Source: Streptomyces flaveolus
GTDB taxonomy: Bacteria; Actinomycetota; Actinomycetes; Streptomycetales; Streptomycetaceae
DNA: 64,000 nt
Reading direction: 5' to 3'
NCBI RefSeq assembly: GCF_000716535.1
Contig: NZ_JNWV01000019.1
Span: 62,001 to 126,000, forward strand
The notes under the pieces were generated by a model. It saw nothing but the letters and a program-made list of their open reading frames with translations, did no database searches and was not told the DNA's origin. The translations under genes and the position numbers were made by a program. Every line of letters starts with the position of its first letter. The stretch's first letter is position 1. This document shows, piece after piece, positions 10,259-18,609 of this stretch.

Positions 10259-10415
10259 GCCCCCACTCTCTCAGACCCCACCGACACGCCCGCCGGGAGC
10301 CGGTGTCCGGGACGAGTCCGGAGCGTGACCGCATCGGAACCGGCGCCGTCGAACGTTCCCGCCCGGCCCGCCGTCGAAGGACCGTCACAGCCCACAGCCC
10401 TCGGGGGTACCGCCC

Positions 10416-11390
10416 ATGCGCACACCACACACCGCACGCCGCCGCCGGGCCCTGGCCGGTGTCCTGCTCGCCGCCTGCCTCGCGCTCGCCGGGTGCGGGG
10501 GCGCCGACGACATGGGCGGCTCCTCGAAGGCCGCCTCGGACAGCAAGGCCGAGGCGGCCGGTGCCCCCGGCGGTTCGGCACGGAACGGCAGGGCCGGCAA
10601 CGGCGCGGCCGCACGCGGGACGCCGAAGCTCACCACGAACGCGATCATCCGCACCGCGTCCCTCACCGTCGAGGTCGAGGACGTGCCCAAGGCCCTGGAT
10701 GCGGCCCGGACGGCCGCCGAGGACGCGGGTGGTTACGTCGGCGACGAGACGACGAGCCGGGACACCGACGGGCACGAGCAGACCCGGGTCGTGCTGCGCG
10801 TGCCCACCGAGAAGTACGACGAGGTCCTCGCCGGCCTCCAGGGGACGGGCCGGGTGGTCGACCGCACGGCCAAGGCGGCCGACGTCACCGACCAGGTGGT
10901 GGACGTGGACAGCCGGGTGAAGTCGCAGCGGGCCAGCGTGGCCAGGATCCGCGCGCTGATGGAGAAGGCGACCAAGCTGAGCGACGTAGTCGCCCTGGAG
11001 GGGGAGCTGAGCGGCCGCCAGGCCGATCTTGAGGCGCTGCTGGCCCGGCAGGCGTCCCTGAAGGACCGCACGAGTCTGGCCACGATCACCGTGTCGCTGT
11101 CCGAGACCCCGGTGCGGCAGGCGGACGACTCGCCGGGCTTCACGGACGCGCTGGCGGGCGGCTGGCACGTGTTCGTCGACGTGCTGCGCTGGATCGCGCT
11201 GGCGCTCGGTGCGGCCCTGCCGTTCGTGGCCCTCGCCGCGCTGCTGGTGCCGCTGTGGCTGCGGGTCGTACGGCCCCGGCTGCCGCGCCGCGCGGAGCCC
11301 GCGCCCGCGACGACCGCGCTCGGCCCGCTGCCGTCGGCCCGTCCGGCACCGGACTCCGCGCGGGCGGCCGGTCCGGGCGACCGGGACTGA
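10416..11390 (+). CDS. DUF4349 lipoprotein
   Basis: A 324-residue lipoprotein. A signal peptide ends in the lipobox LALAGC with Cys27 as the lipidated residue. After a Ser/Gly/Ala-rich spacer, residues 65-230 match DUF4349, with a coiled coil near 165-220 (many Arg, Glu, Leu repeats). One membrane helix follows near 255-280 and a basic cytoplasmic tail ends the protein, so it may be anchored at both ends. DUF4349 has no established function. It is divergent from hemY and probably has its own promoter in the 157-bp gap. Confidence 0.82.
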   Translation: MRTPHTARRRRALAGVLLAACLALAGCGGADDMGGSSKAASDSKAEAAGAPGGSARNGRAGNGAAARGTPKLTTNAIIRTASLTVEVEDVPKALDAARTAAEDAGGYVGDETTSRDTDGHEQTRVVLRVPTEKYDEVLAGLQGTGRVVDRTAKAADVTDQVVDVDSRVKSQRASVARIRALMEKATKLSDVVALEGELSGRQADLEALLARQASLKDRTSLATITVSLSETPVRQADDSPGFTDALAGGWHVFVDVLRWIALALGAALPFVALAALLVPLWLRVVRPRLPRRAEPAPATTALGPLPSARPAPDSARAAGPGDRD

Positions 11391-11452
11391 GCCGGACGGA
11401 GCCGAGAAGGGTCGGCCGGGACGGAAGGATCCGCGCCCCGTAGCGTGTTCCC

Positions 11453-12853
11453 ATGAGCGTGAACGGTGGGCGGGGCAGCGACGGCAGGGAACGGCTGGTC
11501 GTGATCGGCGGCGACGCCGCGGGCATGTCCGCGGCGTCGCAGGCCCGACGGCTGAAGGGCCCCGATGAACTGGAGATCGTGGCCTTCGAGCGCGGCCACT
11601 TCACCTCCTTCTCGGCGTGCGGCGTCCCGTACTGGGTGGGCGGCGAGGTCCCCGAACGGGACCGGCTCATCGCCCGGACGCCCGAGGAGCACCGGGCGCG
11701 CGGGATCGATCTGCGGCTGCGCACGGAGGTCACGGAGATCGACGTGCCGGGACAGCGGGTACGCGCGCGTGACGTCGATTCCGGCGCCGAGTCCTGGACG
11801 CCGTACGACCGGCTCGTCATCGCCACCGGCGCCCGCCCGGTCCGTCCGGACCTGCCCGGCGTGGACGCCCCCGGCGTGCACGGCGTGCAGACCCTGGACG
11901 ACGGCCAGGCCCTGCTCGACACGCTGGCCCGCACGCGTGGCCGCAGGGCGGTGGTCGTCGGGGCCGGCTACATCGGCGTCGAGATGGCCGAGGCGCTGAT
12001 CAACCGGGGCTTCGAGGTGACGGTCGTCAACCGCGGCAAGGAGCCCATGTCGACGCTCGACCCGGACATGGGCCGGATGGTGCACCGGGCCATGCAGGGC
12101 CTAGGCATCACCATGGTGAACAACGCGGAGGTCACCAAGGTCCTCACCGGGGGCGACGGCCGGGTGCGCGCGGTGGCCACCGAGCACGCCGAGTACCCGG
12201 CGGATCTGGTGATCCTGGGCATCGGCGTCCGCCCGGAGACCGCCCTCGCGCGGGCGGCCGGCCTCCCGCTCGGCGCCCACGGCGGCCTGCTCACCGACCT
12301 CGCGATGCGAGTGCGCGGCCACGAGAACATCTGGGCGGGCGGCGACTGCGTGGAGGTGCTGAACCTGGTCTCCGGGCAGGAGCAGTACGTCCCGCTCGGC
12401 ACCCACGCCAACAAGCACGGCCAGGTCATCGGCACCAACGCCGGCGGCGGCTACGCCACGTTCCCCGGTGTCGTCGGTACGGCGGTCAGCAAGGTCTGCG
12501 ACCTGGAGATCGCCCGCACCGGCCTGCGGGAGAAGGACGCCCGCCGGGTGGGTCTCCGCTTCGAGACGGTCACCATCGAGTCGACCAGCCGCGCCGGCTA
12601 CTACCCCGGTGCCGCCCCCATGACGGTCAAGATGCTCGCCGAGTGCCGCACGGGCCGGTTGCTGGGCGTGCAGATCGTCGGCAGGGAGGGGGCGGCGAAG
12701 CGGGTCGACGTCGCGGCGGTGGCACTGACCGCGCAGATGACGGTGGAACAGATGACGGCCCTGGACCTGGGCTACGCCCCGCCGTTCTCACCGGTGTGGG
12801 ACCCCGTCCTGGTGGCGGCGCGGAAGGCCGTCTCGAAGGTACGGGCGAGCTGA
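11453..12853 (+). CDS. FAD-dependent pyridine nucleotide-disulfide oxidoreductase, CoA-disulfide reductase-like
   Basis: A 466-residue flavoprotein. FAD-binding motif VVIGGDAAGMSAASQARR is at residues 16-33, the single redox-active Cys56 lies in FSACGVPYW as in CoA-disulfide reductases and NADH oxidases, and an NAD(P)-binding VVVGAGYIGVEMAEAL follows near 165. The second FAD motif reads ENIWAGGDCVEV. No C-terminal rhodanese domain is present. Likely role: thiol or CoA-disulfide/polysulfide redox balance. It lies 62 bp after the DUF4349 gene on the same strand. Confidence 0.87.
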   Translation: MSVNGGRGSDGRERLVVIGGDAAGMSAASQARRLKGPDELEIVAFERGHFTSFSACGVPYWVGGEVPERDRLIARTPEEHRARGIDLRLRTEVTEIDVPGQRVRARDVDSGAESWTPYDRLVIATGARPVRPDLPGVDAPGVHGVQTLDDGQALLDTLARTRGRRAVVVGAGYIGVEMAEALINRGFEVTVVNRGKEPMSTLDPDMGRMVHRAMQGLGITMVNNAEVTKVLTGGDGRVRAVATEHAEYPADLVILGIGVRPETALARAAGLPLGAHGGLLTDLAMRVRGHENIWAGGDCVEVLNLVSGQEQYVPLGTHANKHGQVIGTNAGGGYATFPGVVGTAVSKVCDLEIARTGLREKDARRVGLRFETVTIESTSRAGYYPGAAPMTVKMLAECRTGRLLGVQIVGREGAAKRVDVAAVALTAQMTVEQMTALDLGYAPPFSPVWDPVLVAARKAVSKVRAS

Positions 12854-12855
12854 CC

Positions 12856-12917
12856 GGCCCAAGGGGCGCGGGGCAGCGCCCGACCGGCCACGCCGGCGCC
12901 GCGCCCCGCCGTGGGCC
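12856..12917. terminator. long inverted repeat between convergent genes
   Basis: GGGGCGCGG (12863-12871) pairs with CCGCGCCCC (12899-12907), and the flanking GGCCC and GGGCC extend it. It lies exactly between the flavoprotein gene and the convergent small gene, so it can terminate both. Confidence 0.5.
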
Positions 12918-13186
12918 TAAGCCGTCCCGGTGATCCGCGGCAGAGCCGAAACCGCCGCCGGCTGCTCCCCGGAGGGCTTCGCGTGGGACGCCGGCGGGCG
13001 GGTGGACCGCAGCCGGTAGCTCACCGCCTCGTCCAGCGTCACGGGCCGCTGCATCTGCGAGGCGAGCCGGCCCGCCTCCTGACCGAGCCGCGCCACGTCC
13101 TCCCAGGGGAGCCGTACGACCAGAGAGATCTCCGCCTCACCGTCGGGCAGAGCATGCATCGCCGAAACCTGCGGAGCGTTCGTCAT
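12917..13186 (-). CDS. small conserved hypothetical protein
   Basis: An 89-residue soluble protein with the sequence SLVVRLPWEDVARLGQEAGR near its start. The ATG at 13186 is preceded by a GAGGA ribosome site; an upstream ATG at 13243 lacks one. The central part has alternating charged and hydrophobic residues and could be a helical DNA- or protein-binding module, but I cannot assign a family. It is divergent from the rhomboid gene, 92 bp away. Confidence 0.62.
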   Translation of the reverse strand: MTNAPQVSAMHALPDGEAEISLVVRLPWEDVARLGQEAGRLASQMQRPVTLDEAVSYRLRSTRPPASHAKPSGEQPAAVSALPRITGTA

Positions 13187-13278
13187 CGCCTGTTCCTCAC
13201 GTCGGTTGAGAAGGGATACGCACACGCCCACGGCGGCGTTCACCGATTCGCACGCCCGATCGCGGGCACTACTTCTGT

Positions 13279-14103
13279 GTGGTCATCCCCGTCCATGACG
13301 TGAACCCGGTGCGCCGCACCCCCTGGGTGACGTACGCCCTCATCGCCGCCAACGTGCTGGTGTTCCTCACCACGCCCGGCATAGCCGGTTCCGTGGCCGG
13401 CAGCAGCGAGCTGGCGCAGCTCTGCCATCTACAGGCCTTCATGGACCAGTACGCCGCGGTCCCCCGGGAACTGATCCACCATCAGATGCCCCGGCTCGTC
13501 CCGACCGGGGACGTCGGCGTGGGCCCCGGCGGCCCGGGCTGCGTGGTCGGGCCGCCCTCGTACGACAAGTCCCCGCCGCTGTCGGTCTTCACGGCGATGT
13601 TCCTGCACGGCGGCTGGCTGCACCTGCTGGGCAACATGCTGTTCCTGCTGATCTTCGGCAACAACGTCGAGGACCGGATGGGCCACATCCGCTACTTCCT
13701 CTTCTACGTCGTCTGCGGCTACGCGGCCGGCTACGGCTTCGCGCTGCTCAACGCCTCGTCCTCCGACCCCCTGATCGGCGCGTCCGGCGCGATCGCCGGC
13801 GTCCTCGGCGCCTATCTGGTGCTGTACCCGAAGGCCCGGGTGTGGGTCCTGGTGCCCTTCCTGGTCTTCCTGCCGCTCCGGCTGCCCGCCTGGCTGGTGC
13901 TGGGCTTCTGGTTCGGGCTCCAGGCGGTGTACTCGTCCGGGCACGGGGTGTCCGGCGCCGGCACGGTGGCGTACGCGGCGCACGTGGTCGGCTTCGTGGC
14001 GGGCATGGTGCTCGCCTGGCCGCTCAAGCCCGGCACGCCGCCCCCGCCGGAGCCGCCCGGCCTGCTGTTCGGCAGGCGGGCGCGGCCCCATTACTCGTGG
14101 TGA
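13279..14103 (+). CDS. rhomboid-family intramembrane serine protease
   Basis: A 274-residue membrane protease. Six to seven hydrophobic segments are visible. The catalytic pair is Ser169 in GASGAIAG and His235 in YAAHVVGFVAG; the supporting residues HGGWLHLLGNM (110-120, with Asn119) are also present. The loop between the first two helices (residues 45-98) is long and contains CVVGPPSYDKSPPLS, as in many actinobacterial rhomboids. Substrates are unknown. The GTG start has no strong ribosome site. It ends 13 bp from the convergent hemE. Confidence 0.92.
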   Translation: MVIPVHDVNPVRRTPWVTYALIAANVLVFLTTPGIAGSVAGSSELAQLCHLQAFMDQYAAVPRELIHHQMPRLVPTGDVGVGPGGPGCVVGPPSYDKSPPLSVFTAMFLHGGWLHLLGNMLFLLIFGNNVEDRMGHIRYFLFYVVCGYAAGYGFALLNASSSDPLIGASGAIAGVLGAYLVLYPKARVWVLVPFLVFLPLRLPAWLVLGFWFGLQAVYSSGHGVSGAGTVAYAAHVVGFVAGMVLAWPLKPGTPPPPEPPGLLFGRRARPHYSW

Positions 14104-14116
14104 GCCTGCGGGCGGC

Positions 14117-15175
14117 TCAGCGCGCGGTGGCGGTGTGGACGTACTCCACGAGCCGGGTGAGCGCGTCCGGGTCGGTGTTCGGCATGACGCCGTGGCCGAG
14201 GTTGAAGACGTGCCCCTCCAGGCCCGCGGCGGCGTCGAGGACCTCGCGGGCCTTGGCCGCGACGGTGTCCTTGTCGGTGAACAGCACGGTCGGGTCCAGG
14301 TTGCCCTGGAGCGCCTTGCCGGGGCCGACGCGGCGGGCGGCCTCGTCCAGCGGGACGCGCCAGTCGACGCCGACGACGTCCGCGCCGGCCTCGCCCATGA
14401 GCCCCAGCAGCTCGCCGGTGCCGACGCCGAAGTGGATGCGCGGGACGCCGTACCCGGCGACCGCGTCGAAGACCTTCGCGGAGGCCGGCATGACCGACGT
14501 CCGGTAGTCCGCCGGGGCGAGGGCGCCGGCCCAGGAGTCGAAGAGCTGGACGGCGCTCGCGCCGGCCTCGATCTGGACCTTCAGGAAGGCGGCCGTGATG
14601 CCGGCGAGCCGGTCCAGCAGGTCGGCCCACAGCCCGGGGTCGCCGTACATCATCGCCTTGGCGTTCTCGTACGTGCGCGAGGGACCGCCCTCGACCAGGT
14701 AGCTCGCGAGGGTGAACGGCGCGCCCGCGAATCCGATCAGCGGGGTGGCGCCCAGCTCGCGGGTGAGCAGGCCGATGGCCTCGGTGACGTAGGGGACGTC
14801 CTCGGGGGTGAGGTCGCGCAGCCGGGCCAGGTCGGCGCGAGTACGGATCGGCTGTTCGACGACCGGGCCGACGCCGGGCTTGATGTCGAGGTCGAGGCCG
14901 ATGGCCTTCAGCGGGACGACGATGTCGCTGAAGAAGATCGCCGCGTCCACGTCGTGCCGGCGCACCGGCTGGAGCGTGATCTCGGTGACCAGCTCGGGCC
15001 GCATGCAGGACTCGAGCATGGGAACGCCCTCGCGCACCTTGCGGTACTCCGGCAGCGAGCGGCCGGCCTGGCGCATGAACCACACCGGGGTGTGGGGCAC
15101 GGGTTCGCGCCTGCACGCCTTGAGGAAGGCGCTGTCGTACGTCGCTGTCGGCTGCGGGGTGTCATTGGCGGTCAC
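14117..15175 (-). CDS. hemE: uroporphyrinogen decarboxylase HemE
   Basis: A 352-residue enzyme that removes four acetate carboxylates of uroporphyrinogen III to give coproporphyrinogen III. The signature [15 protein letters not shown] (30-44) contains the substrate-binding Arg pair, and the second signature region [17 protein letters not shown] plus VQLFDSWAG carries the catalytic Asp. Length is normal for the family. It supplies the substrate for the HemY-HemQ branch encoded 4 kb away on the same strand. It is divergent from the DUF3000 gene. Confidence 0.96.
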   Translation of the reverse strand: MTANDTPQPTATYDSAFLKACRREPVPHTPVWFMRQAGRSLPEYRKVREGVPMLESCMRPELVTEITLQPVRRHDVDAAIFFSDIVVPLKAIGLDLDIKPGVGPVVEQPIRTRADLARLRDLTPEDVPYVTEAIGLLTRELGATPLIGFAGAPFTLASYLVEGGPSRTYENAKAMMYGDPGLWADLLDRLAGITAAFLKVQIEAGASAVQLFDSWAGALAPADYRTSVMPASAKVFDAVAGYGVPRIHFGVGTGELLGLMGEAGADVVGVDWRVPLDEAARRVGPGKALQGNLDPTVLFTDKDTVAAKAREVLDAAAGLEGHVFNLGHGVMPNTDPDALTRLVEYVHTATAR

Positions 15176-15300
15176 GAGGCAAGTTTCGCATGCCGTCGGA
15201 CAGGGACCCGGCCGGTGTCCCGCCGGCCGGGCGCAGCCGCGTAGGTCGCAGGGGGTGTCTTGCCCTGCACGACGCCCCCGTTCCCCTTACTCTTCCCCGC

Positions 15301-15978
15301 ATGGCTGCGGCTCACGGACGAATGTCGGACAGCGCTGACGGAACGGACGACGTGAAGGACACCGAGGAGACGGACGGGCACCCCGGTGCCTCGGGTCCGC
15401 CGGCTTTCCGCACCGCGGTCGAGGCCCTGCGCTGCAGCCGGCTGCGGCCGCAGGTCGAGGTGGAGCCGACGCCCGCCCCGCAGCGGCTCGCCCCCTACGC
15501 GTACGCGCTGGAGGCGGTGGTGGTCGACGGCGAGCAGGAACTGGCCGACGGTCGGCTGGTGCTGCTGCACGACCCGGCCGGGCACGACGCCTGGCGGGGC
15601 ACGTTCCGGCTGGTGACGCTGGTGCGCGCGGAGCTGGAGCCGGAGATGGCGGCCGATCCGCTGCTGCCGGAGGTGTGCTGGTCGTGGCTGACCGGGGCGC
15701 TGGCGGCGCGCGGGCTGGGCTACGGCGAGCCGAGCGGCACGATCACGCGTGCCAGTTCGCACTACTTCGGCGGGCTGGCCGAGCGGCCGGCCGCCTCGCA
15801 GATCGAGATCCGGGCGTCCTGGACGCCCCGCGAGGGCCTGGGCGGGGTGCCGGACACGGGTGCCCACCTGGCCTCCTGGTGCGATCTGCTGGCACAGGTC
15901 GCGGGCCTGCCGCCGGCCGGGCCGGGGGACGCGTCGGTGGTGACCCTGCCGCAGCGCAGGGGTCCGCAGTCCAGGTGA
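15301..15978 (+). CDS. DUF3000 family protein
   Basis: About 225 residues; the core from FRTAVEALRCSRLRPQVEVE to WCDLLAQVAGLPP is the actinobacterial DUF3000 family of unknown function. The start is uncertain: ATG 15301 has no ribosome site (a leaderless message is possible), ATG 15322 has a weak one, and GTG 15352 is another candidate. The Asp/Thr/Glu-rich first 30 residues are not conserved in type. No membrane segment or catalytic motif is seen. It is divergent from hemE with a 125-bp gap. Confidence 0.78.
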   Translation: MAAAHGRMSDSADGTDDVKDTEETDGHPGASGPPAFRTAVEALRCSRLRPQVEVEPTPAPQRLAPYAYALEAVVVDGEQELADGRLVLLHDPAGHDAWRGTFRLVTLVRAELEPEMAADPLLPEVCWSWLTGALAARGLGYGEPSGTITRASSHYFGGLAERPAASQIEIRASWTPREGLGGVPDTGAHLASWCDLLAQVAGLPPAGPGDASVVTLPQRRGPQSR

Positions 15979-16252
15979 CCGCGGTCCGGTGACCGGTCAC
16001 CGCGTGACTCCCCGTTGACCGTCTCTTTGTCGATACGGCCATTTTCCGTACTCGAATCGCACCCGCTCGAACCGACTTGATCTTCGGATGATCGATCGCG
16101 TGTCCGAATTGCCCAGATTGTTACTCACTAGATCGTGATCATTCTCTAAAGGCGGACGAGTTTGCTGCCGAAGACGACTGTGACCTTGAAAGCACAGTTC
16201 GTCCCGGCTTCATCCCCACAAGCCGGCCCCGTCCCCCCACCCAGGAGGCCTG
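15979..16252. promoter_or_regulatory. A+T-richer upstream region of the response regulator
   Basis: This 274-bp gap is clearly poorer in GC than its surroundings, especially 16020-16160. It includes short repeats of GATC (GATCTTC, GATCGATCG, GATCGTGATC) and several possible -35/-10 pairs that I cannot choose between. No open frame of coding character is present. It is most likely the promoter region of the regulator. Confidence 0.4.
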
Positions 16253-16912
16253 GTGTCCGTTCTCCTCGAGCAACCCGCAAGCCTGGTCGCCTACCGCCCG
16301 AACAAGCCGACCGCCATGGTGGTCGTGGCCGACCCCCGCGTCCGCTCCACCGTCACCCGTCACCTGTGGGCGCTCGGCGTGCGTGATGTCATCGAGGCCT
16401 CGTCCATCGCGGAGGCTCGTCCCCGCATCGGCAACCCCCGCGACATCTGCGTCGCCGACGTCCACCTGCCCGACGGCTCCGGCCTGACCCTGCTGTCCGA
16501 GACCCGCGCCGCGGGCTGGCCCAACGGACTCGCGCTCTCCGCCGCCGACGACATCGGCGCGGTCCGCAACGCGCTGGCCGGCGGGGTCAAGGGCTACGTC
16601 GTCACCGGCACCCGCACCAACATCGGGCTCCCCGCCCGGCCCGGCGCCGCTCCCCTCGGCGCCGCCGCCCGCATGCGCCGGCGCCCCCCGGGCGCGCCGA
16701 GCCACCCGGGCGGTTACCGGGAGCTGTCCGGACGCGAGGTCGAGGTGCTGCGACTGGTCGCGGAGGGCCAGTCGAACAAGGCGATCGGCGTCTCCATGGG
16801 CCTGTCCGCCCTGACCGTGAAGAGCCACCTCGCCCGCATCGCCCGCAAGCTGGGCACGGGCGACCGGGCCGGCATGGTGGCCGTGGCCCTGCGCACCGGG
16901 ATCATCCACTGA
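16253..16912 (+). CDS. orphan response regulator, NarL/LuxR type, atypical receiver
   Basis: A 219-residue two-domain regulator. Residues 19-125 are a receiver domain with the phospho-acceptor Asp69 (VADVHLPDGSG), but the acidic pair at its start is reduced (VVADPRV) and the usual conserved Lys is replaced in VKGYVVTGT. A basic linker (130-155) leads to a LuxR helix-turn-helix (155-215: LSGREVEVLRLVAEGQSNKAIG). The GTG start follows AGGAGG. No sensor kinase gene is near, so it is an orphan and may not depend on phosphorylation. Confidence 0.85.
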   Translation: MSVLLEQPASLVAYRPNKPTAMVVVADPRVRSTVTRHLWALGVRDVIEASSIAEARPRIGNPRDICVADVHLPDGSGLTLLSETRAAGWPNGLALSAADDIGAVRNALAGGVKGYVVTGTRTNIGLPARPGAAPLGAAARMRRRPPGAPSHPGGYRELSGREVEVLRLVAEGQSNKAIGVSMGLSALTVKSHLARIARKLGTGDRAGMVAVALRTGIIH

Positions 16913-16997
16913 GCCCACCGGACGCCCCCTTCGGCGGATCCGGCATTCACTCATGTGAACCAGCCCTTGCCCCGAGCTGACTGGTTTACGCCCCTCT

Positions 16998-17033
16998 CGC
17001 GCCCGTCGACGGAACGTTCCGTCGACGGGCGCG
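16998..17033. terminator. 36-bp perfect palindrome without loop
   Basis: The sequence reads the same on both strands from 16998 to 17033, centred on AACGTT, with two GTCGAC sites inside. It follows the response regulator by 85 bp and precedes the RNase D start by 25 bp. As RNA it would be a very stable hairpin and probably terminates the regulator message. Because it is a perfect palindrome, a protein-binding or cruciform role is also possible. Confidence 0.55.
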
Positions 17034-17058
17034 GTCCACACACGGATACCCTTGACAG

Positions 17059-18345
17059 GTGACCGACGCCCAAGACACCGCAGCAGACAGTTCCCTGCGC
17101 ACCACCGGGGGCACCCCTCCGGATGACGCAGGTTCTTCTGTGATGGGGGCGCCGACTCCTTTGCTCGAACCGCGCGAGGGCATTCCGCCCGTGATCGCCG
17201 ACCAGGCGGCCCTCGACCGGGTGATCGCCGCCTTCGCCGCCGGCACCGGCCCGGTCGCCGTGGACGCCGAGCGCGCCTCCGGCTACCGCTACGGGCAGCG
17301 CGCCTATCTGGTGCAGCTGCGCCGCGAGGGCGCCGGGACCGCGCTGATCGACCCCGTCGCCTGCCCCGACCTGTCCGGCCTCGGCGAGGCCCTGTCCGGC
17401 GTCGAGTGGGTGCTGCACGCGGCCACCCAGGACCTCCCCTGCCTGCGCGAGATAGGCATGGTCCCGAGCCGCCTGTTCGACACCGAGCTGGCCGGCCGGC
17501 TCGCGGGCTTCCCGCGGGTCGGTCTCGGCGCCATGGTCGAGGGCGTCCTCGGCTTCGTCCTGGAGAAGGGCCACTCCGCCGTCGACTGGTCGACCCGCCC
17601 GCTGCCCGAGCCCTGGCTGCGGTACGCGGCGCTCGACGTCGAGCTGCTCGTCGACCTGCGGGACGCCCTGGAGAAGGAGCTGGACCGGCAGGGCAAGCTG
17701 GAGTGGGCGCTCCAGGAGTTCGACGCGATCGCGTCCGCGCCGCCGGCCGAGCCGAGGAAGGACCCCTGGCGCCGCACGTCCGGGATGCACAAGGTGCGCC
17801 GGCGCCGGCAGCTCGCGGTCGTGCGCGAGCTGTGGCAGACCCGGGACCGCATCGCGCAGCGGCGGGACGTGTCGCCGGGGAAGGTGCTGAGCGACACGGC
17901 CATCGTGGAGGCGGCGCTGGCCCTGCCGGGCAACGTGCACGTCCTCGCCGGGCTGAACGGGTTCGGGCACCGGATGGGGCGGCGGCAGCTCGAGCAGTGG
18001 CAGGCCGCGGTGGACCGGGCCAAGGCCCTTCCCGACAGCGCGCTGCCGCAGCCCGGGCAGCCGGTGACGGGGCCTCCGCCGCCGCGTGCCTGGGCCGACA
18101 AGGATCCGGCCGCCGCGGCCCGGCTGTCCGCCGCCCGCGCGGGGGTGACCGCGCTGGCCGAGCGGCTCGCCATGCCTCAGGAGAACGTGATCTCCCCGGA
18201 CACCGTGCGGCGCATCTGCTGGGAGCCGCCGAGGTCGCCCGACGAGGAGTCCGTGGGTGCCGCGCTGGCCGGCTACGGGGCGCGCCCCTGGCAGATCGAG
18301 CTGGTCACGCCGGTGCTGGTCGACGCGCTGTCGGCGCGGCCCTGA
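17059..18345 (+). CDS. rnd: ribonuclease D-like 3'-5' exonuclease with HRDC domain
   Basis: A 428-residue protein. The DEDD exonuclease core covers residues 40-210: motif I VAVDAERASGYRYGQRAYLV (Asp, Glu), motif II around LHAATQDLPCL (Asp) and motif III YAALDVELL (Asp and Tyr). An HRDC nucleic-acid-binding domain follows near residues 240-310, and a third helical region to the end. Actinobacterial RNase D proteins process RNA 3' ends; some are required for tRNA maturation. The GTG start gives an acidic N-terminal tail of 40 residues. Confidence 0.9.
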   Translation: MTDAQDTAADSSLRTTGGTPPDDAGSSVMGAPTPLLEPREGIPPVIADQAALDRVIAAFAAGTGPVAVDAERASGYRYGQRAYLVQLRREGAGTALIDPVACPDLSGLGEALSGVEWVLHAATQDLPCLREIGMVPSRLFDTELAGRLAGFPRVGLGAMVEGVLGFVLEKGHSAVDWSTRPLPEPWLRYAALDVELLVDLRDALEKELDRQGKLEWALQEFDAIASAPPAEPRKDPWRRTSGMHKVRRRRQLAVVRELWQTRDRIAQRRDVSPGKVLSDTAIVEAALALPGNVHVLAGLNGFGHRMGRRQLEQWQAAVDRAKALPDSALPQPGQPVTGPPPPRAWADKDPAAAARLSAARAGVTALAERLAMPQENVISPDTVRRICWEPPRSPDEESVGAALAGYGARPWQIELVTPVLVDALSARP

Positions 18346-18547
18346 GACGTCGTCATCTGTCGCTCCGCATGAAGCCGTTGTGGACGGACCGCTGTCGCGC
18401 GAGGACGGCGATCGGTGTCGGCAGGTCACCAGGGACGTCGAGATCACGCCAAGATCCTGGGAGGGGGATCACCACCGCGCCACGGGCTTCGGCGGCACCA
18501 TCAGTGTGACGTTCGCCGCTACAGCCGGAGGGACTGGGCAGCTACAT

Positions 18548-18559
18548 TACTCACAAGTA
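18548..18559. promoter_or_regulatory. putative operator/promoter of fadA-fadB
   Basis: TACT and AGTA flank a 4-base centre (TACTCACAAGTA), 51 bp before the fadA start. A TAGCAT next to it would serve as a -10 box. The arrangement suits a TetR-type fatty-acid regulator such as those that control beta-oxidation genes in actinomycetes, but I infer this from shape and place only. Confidence 0.4.
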
Positions 18560-18609
18560 GCATGGGCTTAAGCAAGCGCTCAGCGTCCCGCATCTGGAGG
18601 AGAGCCATC

